From the NCBI GenBank assembly GCA_964496575.1, contig CAZCAC010000135.1, positions 1 to 23,299 of the forward strand: a DNA stretch of 23,299 bases, read 5' to 3'. This document shows positions 6,601 to 15,184 of the stretch, piece after piece (the stretch's first letter is position 1; each line of letters begins with the position of its first letter). The position numbers were made by a program, and so were the translations under genes. A model generated the notes under the pieces. That model did not search any database and was not told where the DNA came from. It saw only the letters and a list, made by a program, of their open reading frames with translations. This DNA comes from CAZCAC01 sp964496575 (GTDB lineage: Bacteria > Planctomycetota > UBA1135 > GCA-002686595).

Positions 6601-7887
6601 TCATTCGTCGCGGGTCACACGGGAGCACTGCTGGATGAAGAGTACTCGCTCTCGGAACGACGGATGGGTGGAGGGTGACAGTTCGGTTTCACTGACGAAC
6701 AGCAAGCGCTTCGGGTGGGCCTCGAGCACATGGGTCAGAGCATCGATCTCGGCAGCATCGAGACGTCCGTCACCATCACGATCGAAGCGCCGCCAACGGA
6801 TCCTCGGTCCCCGTCCCCGCTTTCTCCTCCGGTGCAGACGGGCCAGGCTCGCATCGGTGATCCTCTGAGCGTGTCTCGTGGGCGGTTCGCCGAGCTCTCT
6901 GGCCGCCTCCGCCGAGTGACGGAAGAGACTCCCATGAAAGATACGCCCGTAGGGGCGGACCTCGTTGAAGGCCGTGGCGAGGTCTTCCGAATCGAGGTCG
7001 TAGCGGCGGCCCAGACGCATGATCACCGCCGTGGTGAGCTCGATCTCCTCGCCCATCTTCAGCAAGGCGTTGATCATCGGTGCAGGACCCATCCGGCGAG
7101 CCGCAAAGAGGTCGCAGCGATGCTCGATCAACCGACTCATTCGCAGATCGATCGAGAAGCCGAACCGGCGAAAGAGGAGGGCGGTGAGGATCAGCAGGCC
7201 GAAGAGCTTCGGCGAGATCGGCACTGCCCAGATCGCATAGAGAGTGCCGTGCAAGGCCAGATCGAAGATCAGCCAGCCGCCCGGCGGCGCGACACGGTTG
7301 GGGCTGAGGTGGTGGCCCATCTCGTGATGGAGCTCGGCGGCGAGCTCCTCGCGATCGAGGTAGTGCAGTGAACCGCTCGTGACCTGGATGACCTTCTTCC
7401 GGGACCCGATCGACCAGGCGAGGAAGGTCCAGGCGTTGGACTCCTTGTCATCCACGACCCGGAGCACCACTCGGCGCCGGGAGCGCGGGAGCTTCTCCAG
7501 GATGCTGCCGAGGATGTCGCGGAGCTCGGCCTCGGAGTATCGACCGATGCGCCATCCATCACCATCGGGTCCGACCTCGACGCCCGAGCGTTTGTCGAGG
7601 AAGGTCGACAGCGCCGGCCCTCCGTGCAGGATCGCCACGACGACGACCAGGGAGATGAGGTAGGCGCTGATCCGGTCGGGCGCCGCGGCGAGGTGGCAGA
7701 GGACGAGCCCCAGGACGAACAGCGCCCCACCGAAGGCGACGTACCCGGCGTGGCGCGCGACATCGAGACTGCGGAATCGAGCTGAAGGATCCGGGATGTT
7801 CACGACCTCGGGAGAATGCAGAGGCGAAGCGTGGAACGCCATCCTCAACCCGGGTCCCCGCGGAGGAACCTGCTCAACCGCGCGCAC
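6601..7887 (-). CDS. M48-type membrane zinc peptidase with C-terminal EF-hand
   Basis: The protein has 428 residues from the GTG at 7887; an ATG at 7842 is an equally plausible start. Two hydrophobic helices lie at about 47-67 and 76-90. The zinc site HEMGH is at H188-H192 (context ELHHEMGHHLS), and a downstream helix carries EHRCD (E255, D259), matching the ExxxD third-ligand motif of the M48 (HtpX/Ste24) family. Two further hydrophobic segments lie at about 205-222 and 228-240, between the two motifs, as in membrane M48 enzymes. The C-terminus has a canonical EF-hand loop DRDGDGRLDAAE (369-380). Expected role: calcium-responsive cleavage of membrane or envelope proteins. The family assignment is from motifs; the calcium control is inference. 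The GH20 gene follows on the same strand. Confidence 0.82.
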   Translation of the reverse strand: MRAVEQVPPRGPGLRMAFHASPLHSPEVVNIPDPSARFRSLDVARHAGYVAFGGALFVLGLVLCHLAAAPDRISAYLISLVVVVAILHGGPALSTFLDKRSGVEVGPDGDGWRIGRYSEAELRDILGSILEKLPRSRRRVVLRVVDDKESNAWTFLAWSIGSRKKVIQVTSGSLHYLDREELAAELHHEMGHHLSPNRVAPPGGWLIFDLALHGTLYAIWAVPISPKLFGLLILTALLFRRFGFSIDLRMSRLIEHRCDLFAARRMGPAPMINALLKMGEEIELTTAVIMRLGRRYDLDSEDLATAFNEVRPYGRIFHGSLFRHSAEAARELGEPPTRHAQRITDASLARLHRRRKRGRGPRIRWRRFDRDGDGRLDAAEIDALTHVLEAHPKRLLFVSETELSPSTHPSFRERVLFIQQCSRVTRDE

Positions 7888-7905
7888 CCCGTCCGTGCCG
7901 GCGAG

Positions 7906-7971
7906 TCAATGCGAGACCTCCAGGTAGGTCTCGACGGCGGCGATCTCGGGGTGGTTCTGGCACTGGGTCAT
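7906..7971 (-). CDS. 21-codon mini-ORF in frame upstream of the M48 gene
   Basis: An ATG at 7971 lies 15 bases after a TGCTAGCAT element and encodes 21 residues beginning MTQCQNHPEIAAVETYLE. It ends at a TGA (7908-7906) in the same frame as the M48 gene. The C-x-N-H-P-(x)n-A-V-E opening resembles the start of B-box-like or zinc-ribbon 'CxNHP' domains that precede membrane proteins in many bacteria. It could be a leader peptide or the original N-terminus of the peptidase cut off by a stop codon. No Shine-Dalgarno is visible. Confidence 0.22.
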   Translation of the reverse strand: MTQCQNHPEIAAVETYLEVSH

Positions 7972-7986
7972 GGACGCGAGCGAGGA

Positions 7987-7995
7987 ATGCTAGCA
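7987..7995 (-). promoter_or_regulatory. Extended -10 element TGCTAGCAT upstream of the M48 peptidase
   Basis: The minus strand reads TGCTAGCAT, matching TGnTAnnnT. The predicted start near 7980 would give a leader containing the 21-codon mini-ORF before the M48 start at 7887 or 7842. No convincing -35 is present. Confidence 0.33.
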
Positions 7996-8045
7996 GAAAG
8001 CGCTGGACGGCGGCGATGGGCCTGACCGGTACGTCGCCCCCCGGT

Positions 8046-9605
8046 TCACGGACAGAAGGTCACCCCCAATCCATCCGAGAGATTGAACTGCGGCCCGCCG
8101 GCGGCGACGTCGCGATACCAGAGCTGGAAGTACCAGGTGGATCCGGCGGTCGGCGCTCCCGGACCACTGGAGAGGGGCGGTTGCGTGAAGTCGAGCGGCC
8201 GACCGAGGACTCCGGCCGCGGTGGACAGCGTCGCCGGCAGCAGGCGGAAGACCCCGATCCCTCCGGCCACGCCAACGCAGCGGTAGCCGTGACCGAAGGG
8301 CATCTCGATCGGCTTGGGGCCGTAGTAGTAGAAGCCGTAGGTGCTTGGGACCACGCCGGTCGTGACCAGGAGGAAGTCGTTGTGCGAGAGGCTCGCCCAG
8401 CCCTCGTAGGAAATGATGGCGCCCGAGCCGGCGGAGTTCGGCGCGCTGGTGCAGTAGTTCCTCGGCGTCGGCCCGCAAGCGAGCCGGAAGACGCGAACTC
8501 GACCGGAGTAGTATCCGTTCGGGTGCTCGTCGCGCTGGCCACGGATCACCTCCGGCCAGCCGTCGCCGTCGAGGTCCCCGGCGAGCGCGAGCTCCGACGC
8601 ACCTCCGTCCCCGAGGGTGTAGAGGACGGCCCCCGTCATCCCCGAGATGAGCTGGAGTCCCTCATACCCGGAACCCGTCCCGAGGCCCACGCTGTACCCG
8701 ACCTGGAAGTCGTCCGCGCCATCGCCGTCGACGTCGCCCACCCCCAGGATGGCGTGGTCGGCAAACCAGGCTCCGGTGTACTCGAGGTGGTGAATCCGCG
8801 TGCCGTCCATCCCGGAGTACACGTCCACGTACGGAGGACCGTCACCCTCCGACCACTCGATCCAGGCCGCCACCGCCACGTCGTCCCTCCCGTCCGCATT
8901 CACGTCGCCGACACCGGCGACGCGGGAACCGAACTCGTCGAGCCAGTCGTCACCGAACCAGGAGTACAGGAGCGCGCCGGTCGCCCCGGAGTAGAGCCTG
9001 GCGGAGCTGGACTGGTAGTAGCCCGCGACGATATCGGGGACGCCATCCCCGTCGCAGTCGCCGGCGCCGGCGAGCGAGTGTCCCGAGGAGCTACCCGGTC
9101 CGTCGATGTCGAGGATCTCCTGGTAGGTGATTCCCGAGTAGACCCGGATGTGCTGGTCCCCCGAGCCGCTCTCCGCGACGGCCACGTCGTCGAAGCCGTC
9201 ACCGTCGATATCACCGGGGACGCAGGCCTCATAGAACGGCCCGGGCCACCGGTGGAGCACGGTCTGGGTGGCGCCCGAGTACAGCAGAACGTCGCTGTTC
9301 TGGCCCGCGACCACGAAGTCGCCGACGGAATCGGAGTCGATGTCGTCGATCGCGCGAACCCGAGAGTAGCCGGGATGGGCGATCGTCCACAGCTCCGCGC
9401 CCGTGGCCCCGTCGTAGGCCCGCACCCCATCGTCGAGCGTGACGAGGATCTCGGGCACGCCGTCGCCGGAGAGGTCCCCGGGGCCGGCGACGGACTTCCC
9501 GAGCTGCTGGTTCGCCTGGGTGCCCTCGATGACGTACATCTCACTTTGCGAACGGGCTACCGCGGCGGAGATGAAGACCGCGGCGGAGAGCAGGTAGAGC
9601 TTCAT
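8046..9605 (-). CDS. Exported FG-GAP/VCBS repeat protein with lineage-specific C-terminal module
   Basis: The ATG at 9605 begins a signal peptide (MKLYLLSAAVFISAAVARSQ) and has CGGAG 8 to 9 bases upstream. The frame is open further upstream, but that part is not credible protein. Six calcium-binding loops of the type D-x-[D/S/N]-[G/A]-D-G are regularly spaced: DLSGDG 44, DIDGDG 132, DCDGDG 183, DVNADG 234, DVDGDG 291 and DLDGDG 344. A degenerate DIDSDS lies at 88. This is the signature of an integrin-alpha-like FG-GAP beta-propeller with repeats such as 'VYSGATG' between loops. Residues 384-519 form a C-terminal module ending TWYFQLWYRD...FNLSDGLGVTFCP, shared with two other proteins here. 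Probable role: cell-surface or extracellular binding protein. No enzyme motif is seen. Confidence 0.85.
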   Translation of the reverse strand: MKLYLLSAAVFISAAVARSQSEMYVIEGTQANQQLGKSVAGPGDLSGDGVPEILVTLDDGVRAYDGATGAELWTIAHPGYSRVRAIDDIDSDSVGDFVVAGQNSDVLLYSGATQTVLHRWPGPFYEACVPGDIDGDGFDDVAVAESGSGDQHIRVYSGITYQEILDIDGPGSSSGHSLAGAGDCDGDGVPDIVAGYYQSSSARLYSGATGALLYSWFGDDWLDEFGSRVAGVGDVNADGRDDVAVAAWIEWSEGDGPPYVDVYSGMDGTRIHHLEYTGAWFADHAILGVGDVDGDGADDFQVGYSVGLGTGSGYEGLQLISGMTGAVLYTLGDGGASELALAGDLDGDGWPEVIRGQRDEHPNGYYSGRVRVFRLACGPTPRNYCTSAPNSAGSGAIISYEGWASLSHNDFLLVTTGVVPSTYGFYYYGPKPIEMPFGHGYRCVGVAGGIGVFRLLPATLSTAAGVLGRPLDFTQPPLSSGPGAPTAGSTWYFQLWYRDVAAGGPQFNLSDGLGVTFCP

Positions 9606-9662
9606 GGATCGAGACTCCGTTAGGGAAGACGATCGTGGCTGGCGAGCGAGCAGCCAACTCCC

Positions 9663-9691
9663 TTGATACCCCGGCTCGGCCGAGGCCGCAA
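9663..9691 (-). promoter_or_regulatory. Candidate promoter for the FG-GAP protein at 9605
   Basis: The minus strand reads TTGCGG, 17 bases, TATCAA. The -35 matches consensus in 3 of 6 and the -10 in 4 of 6, with ideal spacing. The leader before the ATG at 9605 would be about 50 bases and contains CGGAG. Confidence 0.35.
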
Positions 9692-9845
9692 GCCGAGCGG
9701 GAGAATGGAGGGTCGGAGCCGTGAGCGACCCTCCGTCACGGGTACGAGCGGGACGATTCGCGCCCCCTCGCCGCCCGGAGCGAGATTCCCTGGCTTTTCT
9801 CCAGAAACGCGTCACGTTCGGGGTGCGCTCCGACGAGTTCCCCCG

Positions 9846-12800
9846 ATGCGAGACCGCAAGCTCGACCGCCTGTTCGACCGATTCCGCCGCAAGGGGGACG
9901 CTTCCGCTCTGGGTAAGGTGTTCGACACCACCGCACCGGAGCTGATGGAGGTGGCCGTTCACCTCACGCGCGACCCGGGGGAGGCGGAGGACCTCGTCCA
10001 GGCGACCTTCCTGACCGCCATCGAGAAGGCAAACGACTACGACGCCGATCGGCGGCTGGTGCCGTGGCTGGTCGGGATCCTGGTGCGCCACGCCCACGCG
10101 CTGCGGCGCAAGCGGGCGCGCGAGCTCGACGAGGACCGCCTGCCCCCCGGAGGCACGACCGATCCGAGCGACGAGGCGCAGGCGAGCGAGCTGCGAGACT
10201 CCATCGAAGAAGCCCTCGCCGGGCTGCCGGAGAACTACCGGAGCGTGCTCGAGCCGTACCTGCTGCGCGGGGAGCGCGCGGTGGATATCGCTCGGGCCTC
10301 CGGGCGTTCCCCGGGAACGGTGCGCGTTCAGATCCGCCGCGGTCTGGTCGAGTTCCGCCGCGCGCTGCCGGCGGGCCTGGCCCTCTCGGCCGGAGTCCTG
10401 GTCGGCGGTCGGTCGATGGCGGAGGTGCGGGCGACGGTCCTCGACCGCGCCGCGCGAGCCGCGCGCACTCTCGGACCGGCGAGGGCGACGTCCATCACGT
10501 CCACGACGCTGCTCGGAGGTCTAGTCATGTCGCAGAAGCTCTTCCTCGGCGCGCTCGCCGCCGCACTCCTCGTCCTCTTCGGCTGGATCGCCGGTGTCGG
10601 AGGCGACGATTCCCCCGAGACCCCCGCCACCGCTCCCGCGCCGATTCCCGGATCGACCGGGCTCGCCTTCGCGCCGGAACCGCAGTCCTTGCTCGAGCAG
10701 AGCGACGACCCCCGGCGGGTCGAGGTGGCCGCGGAGCCGACGGAAACCGACGAGGCCGCCGCCCTGAGCTACGAGGCCGCGCTCGGCGGGATCACCGGGC
10801 GCGTCGTCGAGTGGAGTGGTAGGCGGGTCGCCGGTCTCCGCGTCACGCTGCTCGAGGTGCGACCCTCGATGATGATCGGGTCGGTGAATACCGTCTTCGA
10901 GAGCGCACTCGCGCGAGGCCTGCGGGGACTGGGCGCCAACCCGCTGATCGACGAGACGACCACCGATGCGGAGGGTCGCTTCCGCCTCGACGGGGCGCAC
11001 CCCGCGGGCTTCCACGTGATCGGCCTCGACCTGGGTGGCGACCGGCCGTCGTGGCGACTGATCGACCTCTCCCTGCAGAGCGGCGGAGAGATCGACATCG
11101 GCACCATCGAGCTGGCCCGGGTGCGCACGCTCCACGGGCAAGTCGTCGATGCCAGCGGCAGCGGCCTCGAAGGAGTGCGCGTGCGGGCGGCGCAGCTGCC
11201 GGATCAGGCGCTTCCCCTGGCTCAGATCCGCGCGGGGGCGACCGTGCTGCTGAAGGTCGGGTACGAGATGGTGGTCGTCGACCTCCCCGGGCCGATCGCG
11301 ACCCTCGTCGAGCAGCTGCCGATCCCGCTCACCACGACCGACGCAGAGGGGCGCTTCACGCTGGAGGGGGTCACCGAGAACGCGAACTGGCTGATCGCCG
11401 ACGCGACCGGGTATCAGCTCGCGACGCGCGTCCTGCGGGGGCAGGAGCGGGACATCGGGAGCCTCCCCCTCGAACCTCTCGGGACGTTGAGCGGTCGCCT
11501 GGTCGATACCGAAGGAGCGGCGGTCGTCGGCATCGAGGTGCGCGGCGGACGGGCTCACCACTTCGATTCGAAGCGAGACGGCGTCGCGTTCAGCTTCGCC
11601 TCGCACACCACGGACAGCGACGGGCACTTCGAGATCGCCGGCGTGCCGGGAAGCGACGACCACCTGATCGCCTGGCGGCGCTCGCCCGACTCGCCGTGGG
11701 AGACTTCCTCGGGTTTCGCCGATGGTGACGAGGTCGAAGTCGCGACGACGTTCAGCCTCTATTGCACCCTGAGGGATCACCGCGGCGAGGTCGTGCCCGA
11801 CGCGGAGTTCCGGCTGCTCGTCGGTCGCACCGCGGCCGAGCTGGAGGCCCTCCAGGCGACCCTGTCCTCCGCCGGCGAGGCCGAGCGACTCGAGCCGGGA
11901 CGCTACGCCCTGCGCGGGCTGATCGAGGGACGGTGCCGCATCTACGCCCGGGCGGAGGGTTTCGCGACCGTGATCGAAACGGTGGACATCACGGAGGACG
12001 GGAAGGAGCTGGAGCTCGTTCTCGCCCGCCGCGGCTCGCTCCCGGTCGAGGTGCTCGATCGAGAGACGGAGCAGCCGGTCGCCGGGGCGAGGGTCTCGCT
12101 GCGCGCCGAGCGCCGCGGCGCGAACCTCGCGCGCGGGGTGAGCGATGCCGGCGGCCGTGTCCGGCTGGAGAACGTGCCGCTCGAGGGGGAAGAGGAGCTG
12201 TTCCTGCGCGTCGCCCACCCCGGCTACGCCGTGAACCACCGGAAGCTCGGACCCGGCGAGGAGCCCGTGGCCGTGCTGCTGGACGCGTCGGGCGGCGCCC
12301 GCTTCCGCCTGCACGCGGGGGGGGCTCCGCCGACCGAGGCGCTGATGGTGATGGTCGGAGTGCGCGGCTCCAGCAACTACCCCGACGGTGTCTTCCCGCG
12401 GATGCAGCTCAGCGATCATCGAGGTCGGATCGAGCTCGAACGCTTGCCCGCGGGCCAGCATCGCTACGAGGTCTACCGCCGCTTCCTCGATGGGGATCCG
12501 CTGCACCTCGTGACCACCATGTCCCTCGGGGAACAACTCGCCTCCGGGAATCTCGAGGTGCACCCCGGCGAGGTGACCGAGCTCGACATCGCGCTCGACC
12601 CCGAGCTCGCCGTGACGGAAACCCCCGGCGAGGGTGGCGTGGTCGAGGGGTTTCTCCGCATCGAGGGCCAGCGCACGACGGGGCTGCGCGCCACCCTCGT
12701 CGGCATGACGGCCACCATGACAGCCGGCGGGAAGGCGCAGGAGCAGCAGCTGCAATCCGACGGTCGCTTCCGCTTCGAGGATCTGGTCGCGGGGGAGTAC

Positions 12801-13499
12801 TTCCTGACCGTCGGAAACACCCGAGGGGAGTTCGTCGCCATGCGACGGCTGTCCGTCGAACCGGGTCAGGTGACTCGCCTCGAGCTGGAGATCCGCCCGA
12901 TCGAGTTCGACGCAGAGCTTCTCGACTCCGCCGGCAACGCGGTGATCGACGGACGACTCTCCGCCGTTCCGCTGGACGAGTCCAGCAGCGAGGGCGGCTA
13001 CCCCACGACCCGTCCGATCGGCGACGGCCGGTGGCGGGCCACCGCCCGAGCGGAGGGTCGGTTCCGACTGGAGGGACGGAGCCCCACCGCCGGCTTCGGC
13101 ACCCTGGAGGTCGAGGTGGACCCGCTCGGGGATCCGGGGCCCTTCGAGCTGCGCCTCTCCCGCGGAGTCGCTTGCGCCGGCGAGATCCACCTCCCCGCCG
13201 GGGCGGTCCTCACCCGGCCCACCAACGTCTTCGCGCCGATCCGATCGCTCGGCGAGCTCGCTCTCAACCATTACATCACCCTGCAGTTCGAACACGGCAT
13301 CGCGCGCTTCGAGATGATCGGACTGCAACCGGGTCGCTATCTGCTGGCCTTCACGGAGAGCCCGATGGCGAAGGAACACTACCGCGTGGAGTTCGAGCTG
13401 CACCCGACAGGAGACGACCACCTGCTGCTCCAGCTCGAGAAACGCGCCGTGGAAGCCCCCCCGGACGTCATCATCGAGCTGGGCGCGGACGAGGAGTGA
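9846..13499 (+). CDS. Membrane-tethered ECF sigma factor fused to repeated carboxypeptidase-regulatory-like domains
   Basis: This single frame has 1217 residues. Residues about 22-90 are sigma region 2 (DPGEAEDLVQATFLTAIEKANDYD, positions 43-66; then WLVGILVRHAHALRRKR). Residues about 115-172 are region 4 (IEEALAGLPENYRSVLEPYLLRG, then a helix-turn-helix ending SPGTVRVQIRRGLVEFRRAL). A hydrophobic stretch lies at 174-188 and a clear membrane helix at 231-250. A Pro/Thr-rich spacer and about 960 residues of repeated beta-sandwich modules follow. The modules open with G-x-V-x-D-x-x-G-x-x-[VL]-x-G and close with D-x-x-G-x-F-x-[LI]-x-G-[VL]; they start near 315, 428, 546, 637, 729, 817, 932 and 1033, with a degenerate last part. 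Expected topology is sigma in the cytoplasm and modules outside, so it may couple an external signal to transcription, perhaps after proteolysis. That function is inference. The ATG at 9846 gives a standard ECF N-terminus; the upstream in-frame residues look non-coding. Confidence 0.85.
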   Translation: MRDRKLDRLFDRFRRKGDASALGKVFDTTAPELMEVAVHLTRDPGEAEDLVQATFLTAIEKANDYDADRRLVPWLVGILVRHAHALRRKRARELDEDRLPPGGTTDPSDEAQASELRDSIEEALAGLPENYRSVLEPYLLRGERAVDIARASGRSPGTVRVQIRRGLVEFRRALPAGLALSAGVLVGGRSMAEVRATVLDRAARAARTLGPARATSITSTTLLGGLVMSQKLFLGALAAALLVLFGWIAGVGGDDSPETPATAPAPIPGSTGLAFAPEPQSLLEQSDDPRRVEVAAEPTETDEAAALSYEAALGGITGRVVEWSGRRVAGLRVTLLEVRPSMMIGSVNTVFESALARGLRGLGANPLIDETTTDAEGRFRLDGAHPAGFHVIGLDLGGDRPSWRLIDLSLQSGGEIDIGTIELARVRTLHGQVVDASGSGLEGVRVRAAQLPDQALPLAQIRAGATVLLKVGYEMVVVDLPGPIATLVEQLPIPLTTTDAEGRFTLEGVTENANWLIADATGYQLATRVLRGQERDIGSLPLEPLGTLSGRLVDTEGAAVVGIEVRGGRAHHFDSKRDGVAFSFASHTTDSDGHFEIAGVPGSDDHLIAWRRSPDSPWETSSGFADGDEVEVATTFSLYCTLRDHRGEVVPDAEFRLLVGRTAAELEALQATLSSAGEAERLEPGRYALRGLIEGRCRIYARAEGFATVIETVDITEDGKELELVLARRGSLPVEVLDRETEQPVAGARVSLRAERRGANLARGVSDAGGRVRLENVPLEGEEELFLRVAHPGYAVNHRKLGPGEEPVAVLLDASGGARFRLHAGGAPPTEALMVMVGVRGSSNYPDGVFPRMQLSDHRGRIELERLPAGQHRYEVYRRFLDGDPLHLVTTMSLGEQLASGNLEVHPGEVTELDIALDPELAVTETPGEGGVVEGFLRIEGQRTTGLRATLVGMTATMTAGGKAQEQQLQSDGRFRFEDLVAGEYFLTVGNTRGEFVAMRRLSVEPGQVTRLELEIRPIEFDAELLDSAGNAVIDGRLSAVPLDESSSEGGYPTTRPIGDGRWRATARAEGRFRLEGRSPTAGFGTLEVEVDPLGDPGPFELRLSRGVACAGEIHLPAGAVLTRPTNVFAPIRSLGELALNHYITLQFEHGIARFEMIGLQPGRYLLAFTESPMAKEHYRVEFELHPTGDDHLLLQLEKRAVEAPPDVIIELGADEE

Positions 13500-13522
13500 A
13501 CCGGCCCGTCGAGGCCGACGCG

Positions 13523-13648
13523 ATGCAGCCGACGATTCCCGCGAACAGCCGGGTCGAGCCGCCGAACATCATCTTCATCCTGTGCGATAACCTCGGCTAC
13601 GACGACCTCGGCGTGCTCCACCAGAACGGTGTGGCGTTGACCTGGTAG
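13523..13648 (+). pseudogene. Sulfatase N-terminal stub
   Basis: The stub has 41 codons from the ATG at 13523, 23 bases after the sigma-fusion stop, with CGAGG upstream. The stretch PNIIFILCDNLGYDDLGVLHQNG is the opening of a formylglycine-dependent sulfatase: the first strand, with the metal-binding D followed by LGYDDLG. Family members run to 400-550 residues, with the C/S-x-P-x-R formylglycine motif some 50 residues further on. Here the similarity ends at HQNG, four unrelated residues follow, and a TAG closes the frame. No other part of a sulfatase is found in the window. It is a deletion remnant or another misjoin. Confidence 0.6.
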
Positions 13649-13841
13649 CCGCGAGGGAATCACGGAACCTGGTACTTTTTCGGGGGCGGAACCACGTAGG
13701 TTCTCCGGTGGGGAGCCTGATTCTGATCCGTATCTCGTCGACACCCACCTGCGGTGTCCGCGATCCTCCCGATTCACTCCGGGCGAGGGCTCGTCCTTCG
13801 AGTCCGCCGAGCACCGGCAGTCCATGTCGTTGCGTGACGTC

Positions 13842-13870
13842 TTGCCGCCTGGTTGGACCTGCCATACAAT
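13842..13870 (+). promoter_or_regulatory. Sigma70-type promoter of the LamG protein gene
   Basis: TTGCCG, 17 bases, TACAAT: the -10 differs from consensus at one position and the -35 at two. The predicted start near 13877 is about 50 bases before the ATG at 13926, and AAGGAG (13911-13916) sits at the right distance from it. This is the best conventional promoter and ribosome binding site in the window. Confidence 0.5.
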
Positions 13871-13925
13871 CGGTCGAATCTAGCGGTTTTGCGCTTCGTA
13901 GCCTTTCCTCAAGGAGTGACATCTG

Positions 13926-15116
13926 ATGAATCGAATCTTCTCCTGGGCAGTCGTGGGACTACCGGTGGTGCTCGCAGCTTCGGCCAGCGGTCAGGGTTTG
14001 ATCGCCCACTACACCTTCGACGTCGATGGCACGGCCACCGTGGGCACCGACGCGTCCCTGGGCACGGCCGCCAGCATCGACAACCTCGATGCCAAGGTGG
14101 GCGGCGGCTCGCTCTACCTGTCGGGAATGCCGACCACCGATACGACTGGTGACGACGGTGCGGTCGGCGGCGACAACTGGGACTGGAGCGTGAGCGATAC
14201 GCGGACCGTCGCCTTCTGGATGAAGGCCACGGCCGGCGACCACGGCGACCAGTGGAGCACGATGATCTCGCTCGGCTCGAACTTCGGCGCCGGCCACCGG
14301 TTCGACATTCGCCTGGACGGTGATTCGTTGCGACTCGAGGTGCAATCTGGTGGAACTTCCTCGGGAACCGTGGTCGCCGACGGCACATGGCACCACATCG
14401 CCCTCGTCGCGGTCGATCCGGCGACGGTCGCCAGCTGCGAGTACTATGTCGACGGCGTCCCCTACGGAGCCTTCGGCGGCTCGGGCACGGCGCTGGATAC
14501 TCAGCTCGGTCCGCTGCGCATGGGTGACAGCTACCAGGACACGAGCCGCGACTTCAAGGGCAACCTCGACGACATTCGCCTCTACGACACGGCGCTCACG
14601 GCGGGCGAGATCGCGGCGCTGGCCCAGACCGACCCCGGTGTCGGCTACTGCTTCGGCGACGTGGGCAGCGGTACCCCGTGCCCCTGCGGCAACGACAACG
14701 ACGGCAGCGTTCCCGGAGCGGGCTGCGGGAACGGCCAGTACGCTTCCGGCGCCCTGTTGACCGGCACCGGTGTCGCCAGCCTCTCCAATGACACGCTGGT
14801 GCTGATCGGCCAGTACACCGAGAACAACCAGAGTGGTCTGTACTTCCAGGCCAACAACGACCTGAGCCCGGGCAATCTCTGGGGTGACGGTCTGCAGTGC
14901 GCCGGCGGTGGTCTGAAGCGTCTCGGCGTCCGCTTCTCGGACGCATCCGGCTACTCGGACACCTCTGCGTGGGCGACGCCCATCTCGGTCAAGGCGGGCA
15001 ACATCCTCGCCGGCGACACCAAGCACTACCAGCTATGGTACCGCAACCCGTTCATGTCGCCCTGCGGCAATCAGTTCAACGCGAGCAACGGGTACGCCAT
15101 TACCTGGGCGCCTTGA
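13926..15116 (+). CDS. Exported LamG/concanavalin-A-like lectin-fold protein with lineage-specific C-terminal module
   Basis: The protein has 396 residues. A signal peptide (MNRIFSWAVVGLPVVLAASASGQ) is followed by a LamG jelly-roll domain at about 25-234. Landmarks are LIAHYTFD (25-32), GGGSLYLSG (59-67), TVAFWMKA (94-101), DGTWHHIALV (152-161) and the closing NLDDIRLYDTALTAGEIAAL (213-232). Such domains bind carbohydrate or protein ligands; no catalytic motif is seen. Residues about 240-396 form a cysteine-containing C-terminal module (YCFGDVGSGTPCPCGN), ending KHYQLWYRNP...NQFNASNGYAITWAP, homologous to the ends of the proteins at 8046 and 16650. The gene stands alone with its own promoter, an AAGGAG ribosome binding site and a strong terminator, consistent with a well-expressed extracellular or surface protein. 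Confidence 0.87.
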   Translation: MNRIFSWAVVGLPVVLAASASGQGLIAHYTFDVDGTATVGTDASLGTAASIDNLDAKVGGGSLYLSGMPTTDTTGDDGAVGGDNWDWSVSDTRTVAFWMKATAGDHGDQWSTMISLGSNFGAGHRFDIRLDGDSLRLEVQSGGTSSGTVVADGTWHHIALVAVDPATVASCEYYVDGVPYGAFGGSGTALDTQLGPLRMGDSYQDTSRDFKGNLDDIRLYDTALTAGEIAALAQTDPGVGYCFGDVGSGTPCPCGNDNDGSVPGAGCGNGQYASGALLTGTGVASLSNDTLVLIGQYTENNQSGLYFQANNDLSPGNLWGDGLQCAGGGLKRLGVRFSDASGYSDTSAWATPISVKAGNILAGDTKHYQLWYRNPFMSPCGNQFNASNGYAITWAP

Positions 15117-15184
15117 TCTGGATGCCGTGTTCTTGATCGGAGCGTCAACACCTGATTGACGGGTCGCCCTCCGAGTGATTCACG

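Noticed and set aside
10521..13421. 966-codon open frame antisense to the sigma fusion
   Set aside because: It lies wholly inside a well-supported gene, has no motif or signal, and shows the Arg/Glu/Gly composition of an antisense frame in high-GC DNA.
13959..15026. 355-codon minus-strand frame opposite the LamG gene
   Set aside because: The plus strand has a promoter, ribosome binding site, signal peptide, LamG domain and terminator; the minus frame has none of these.
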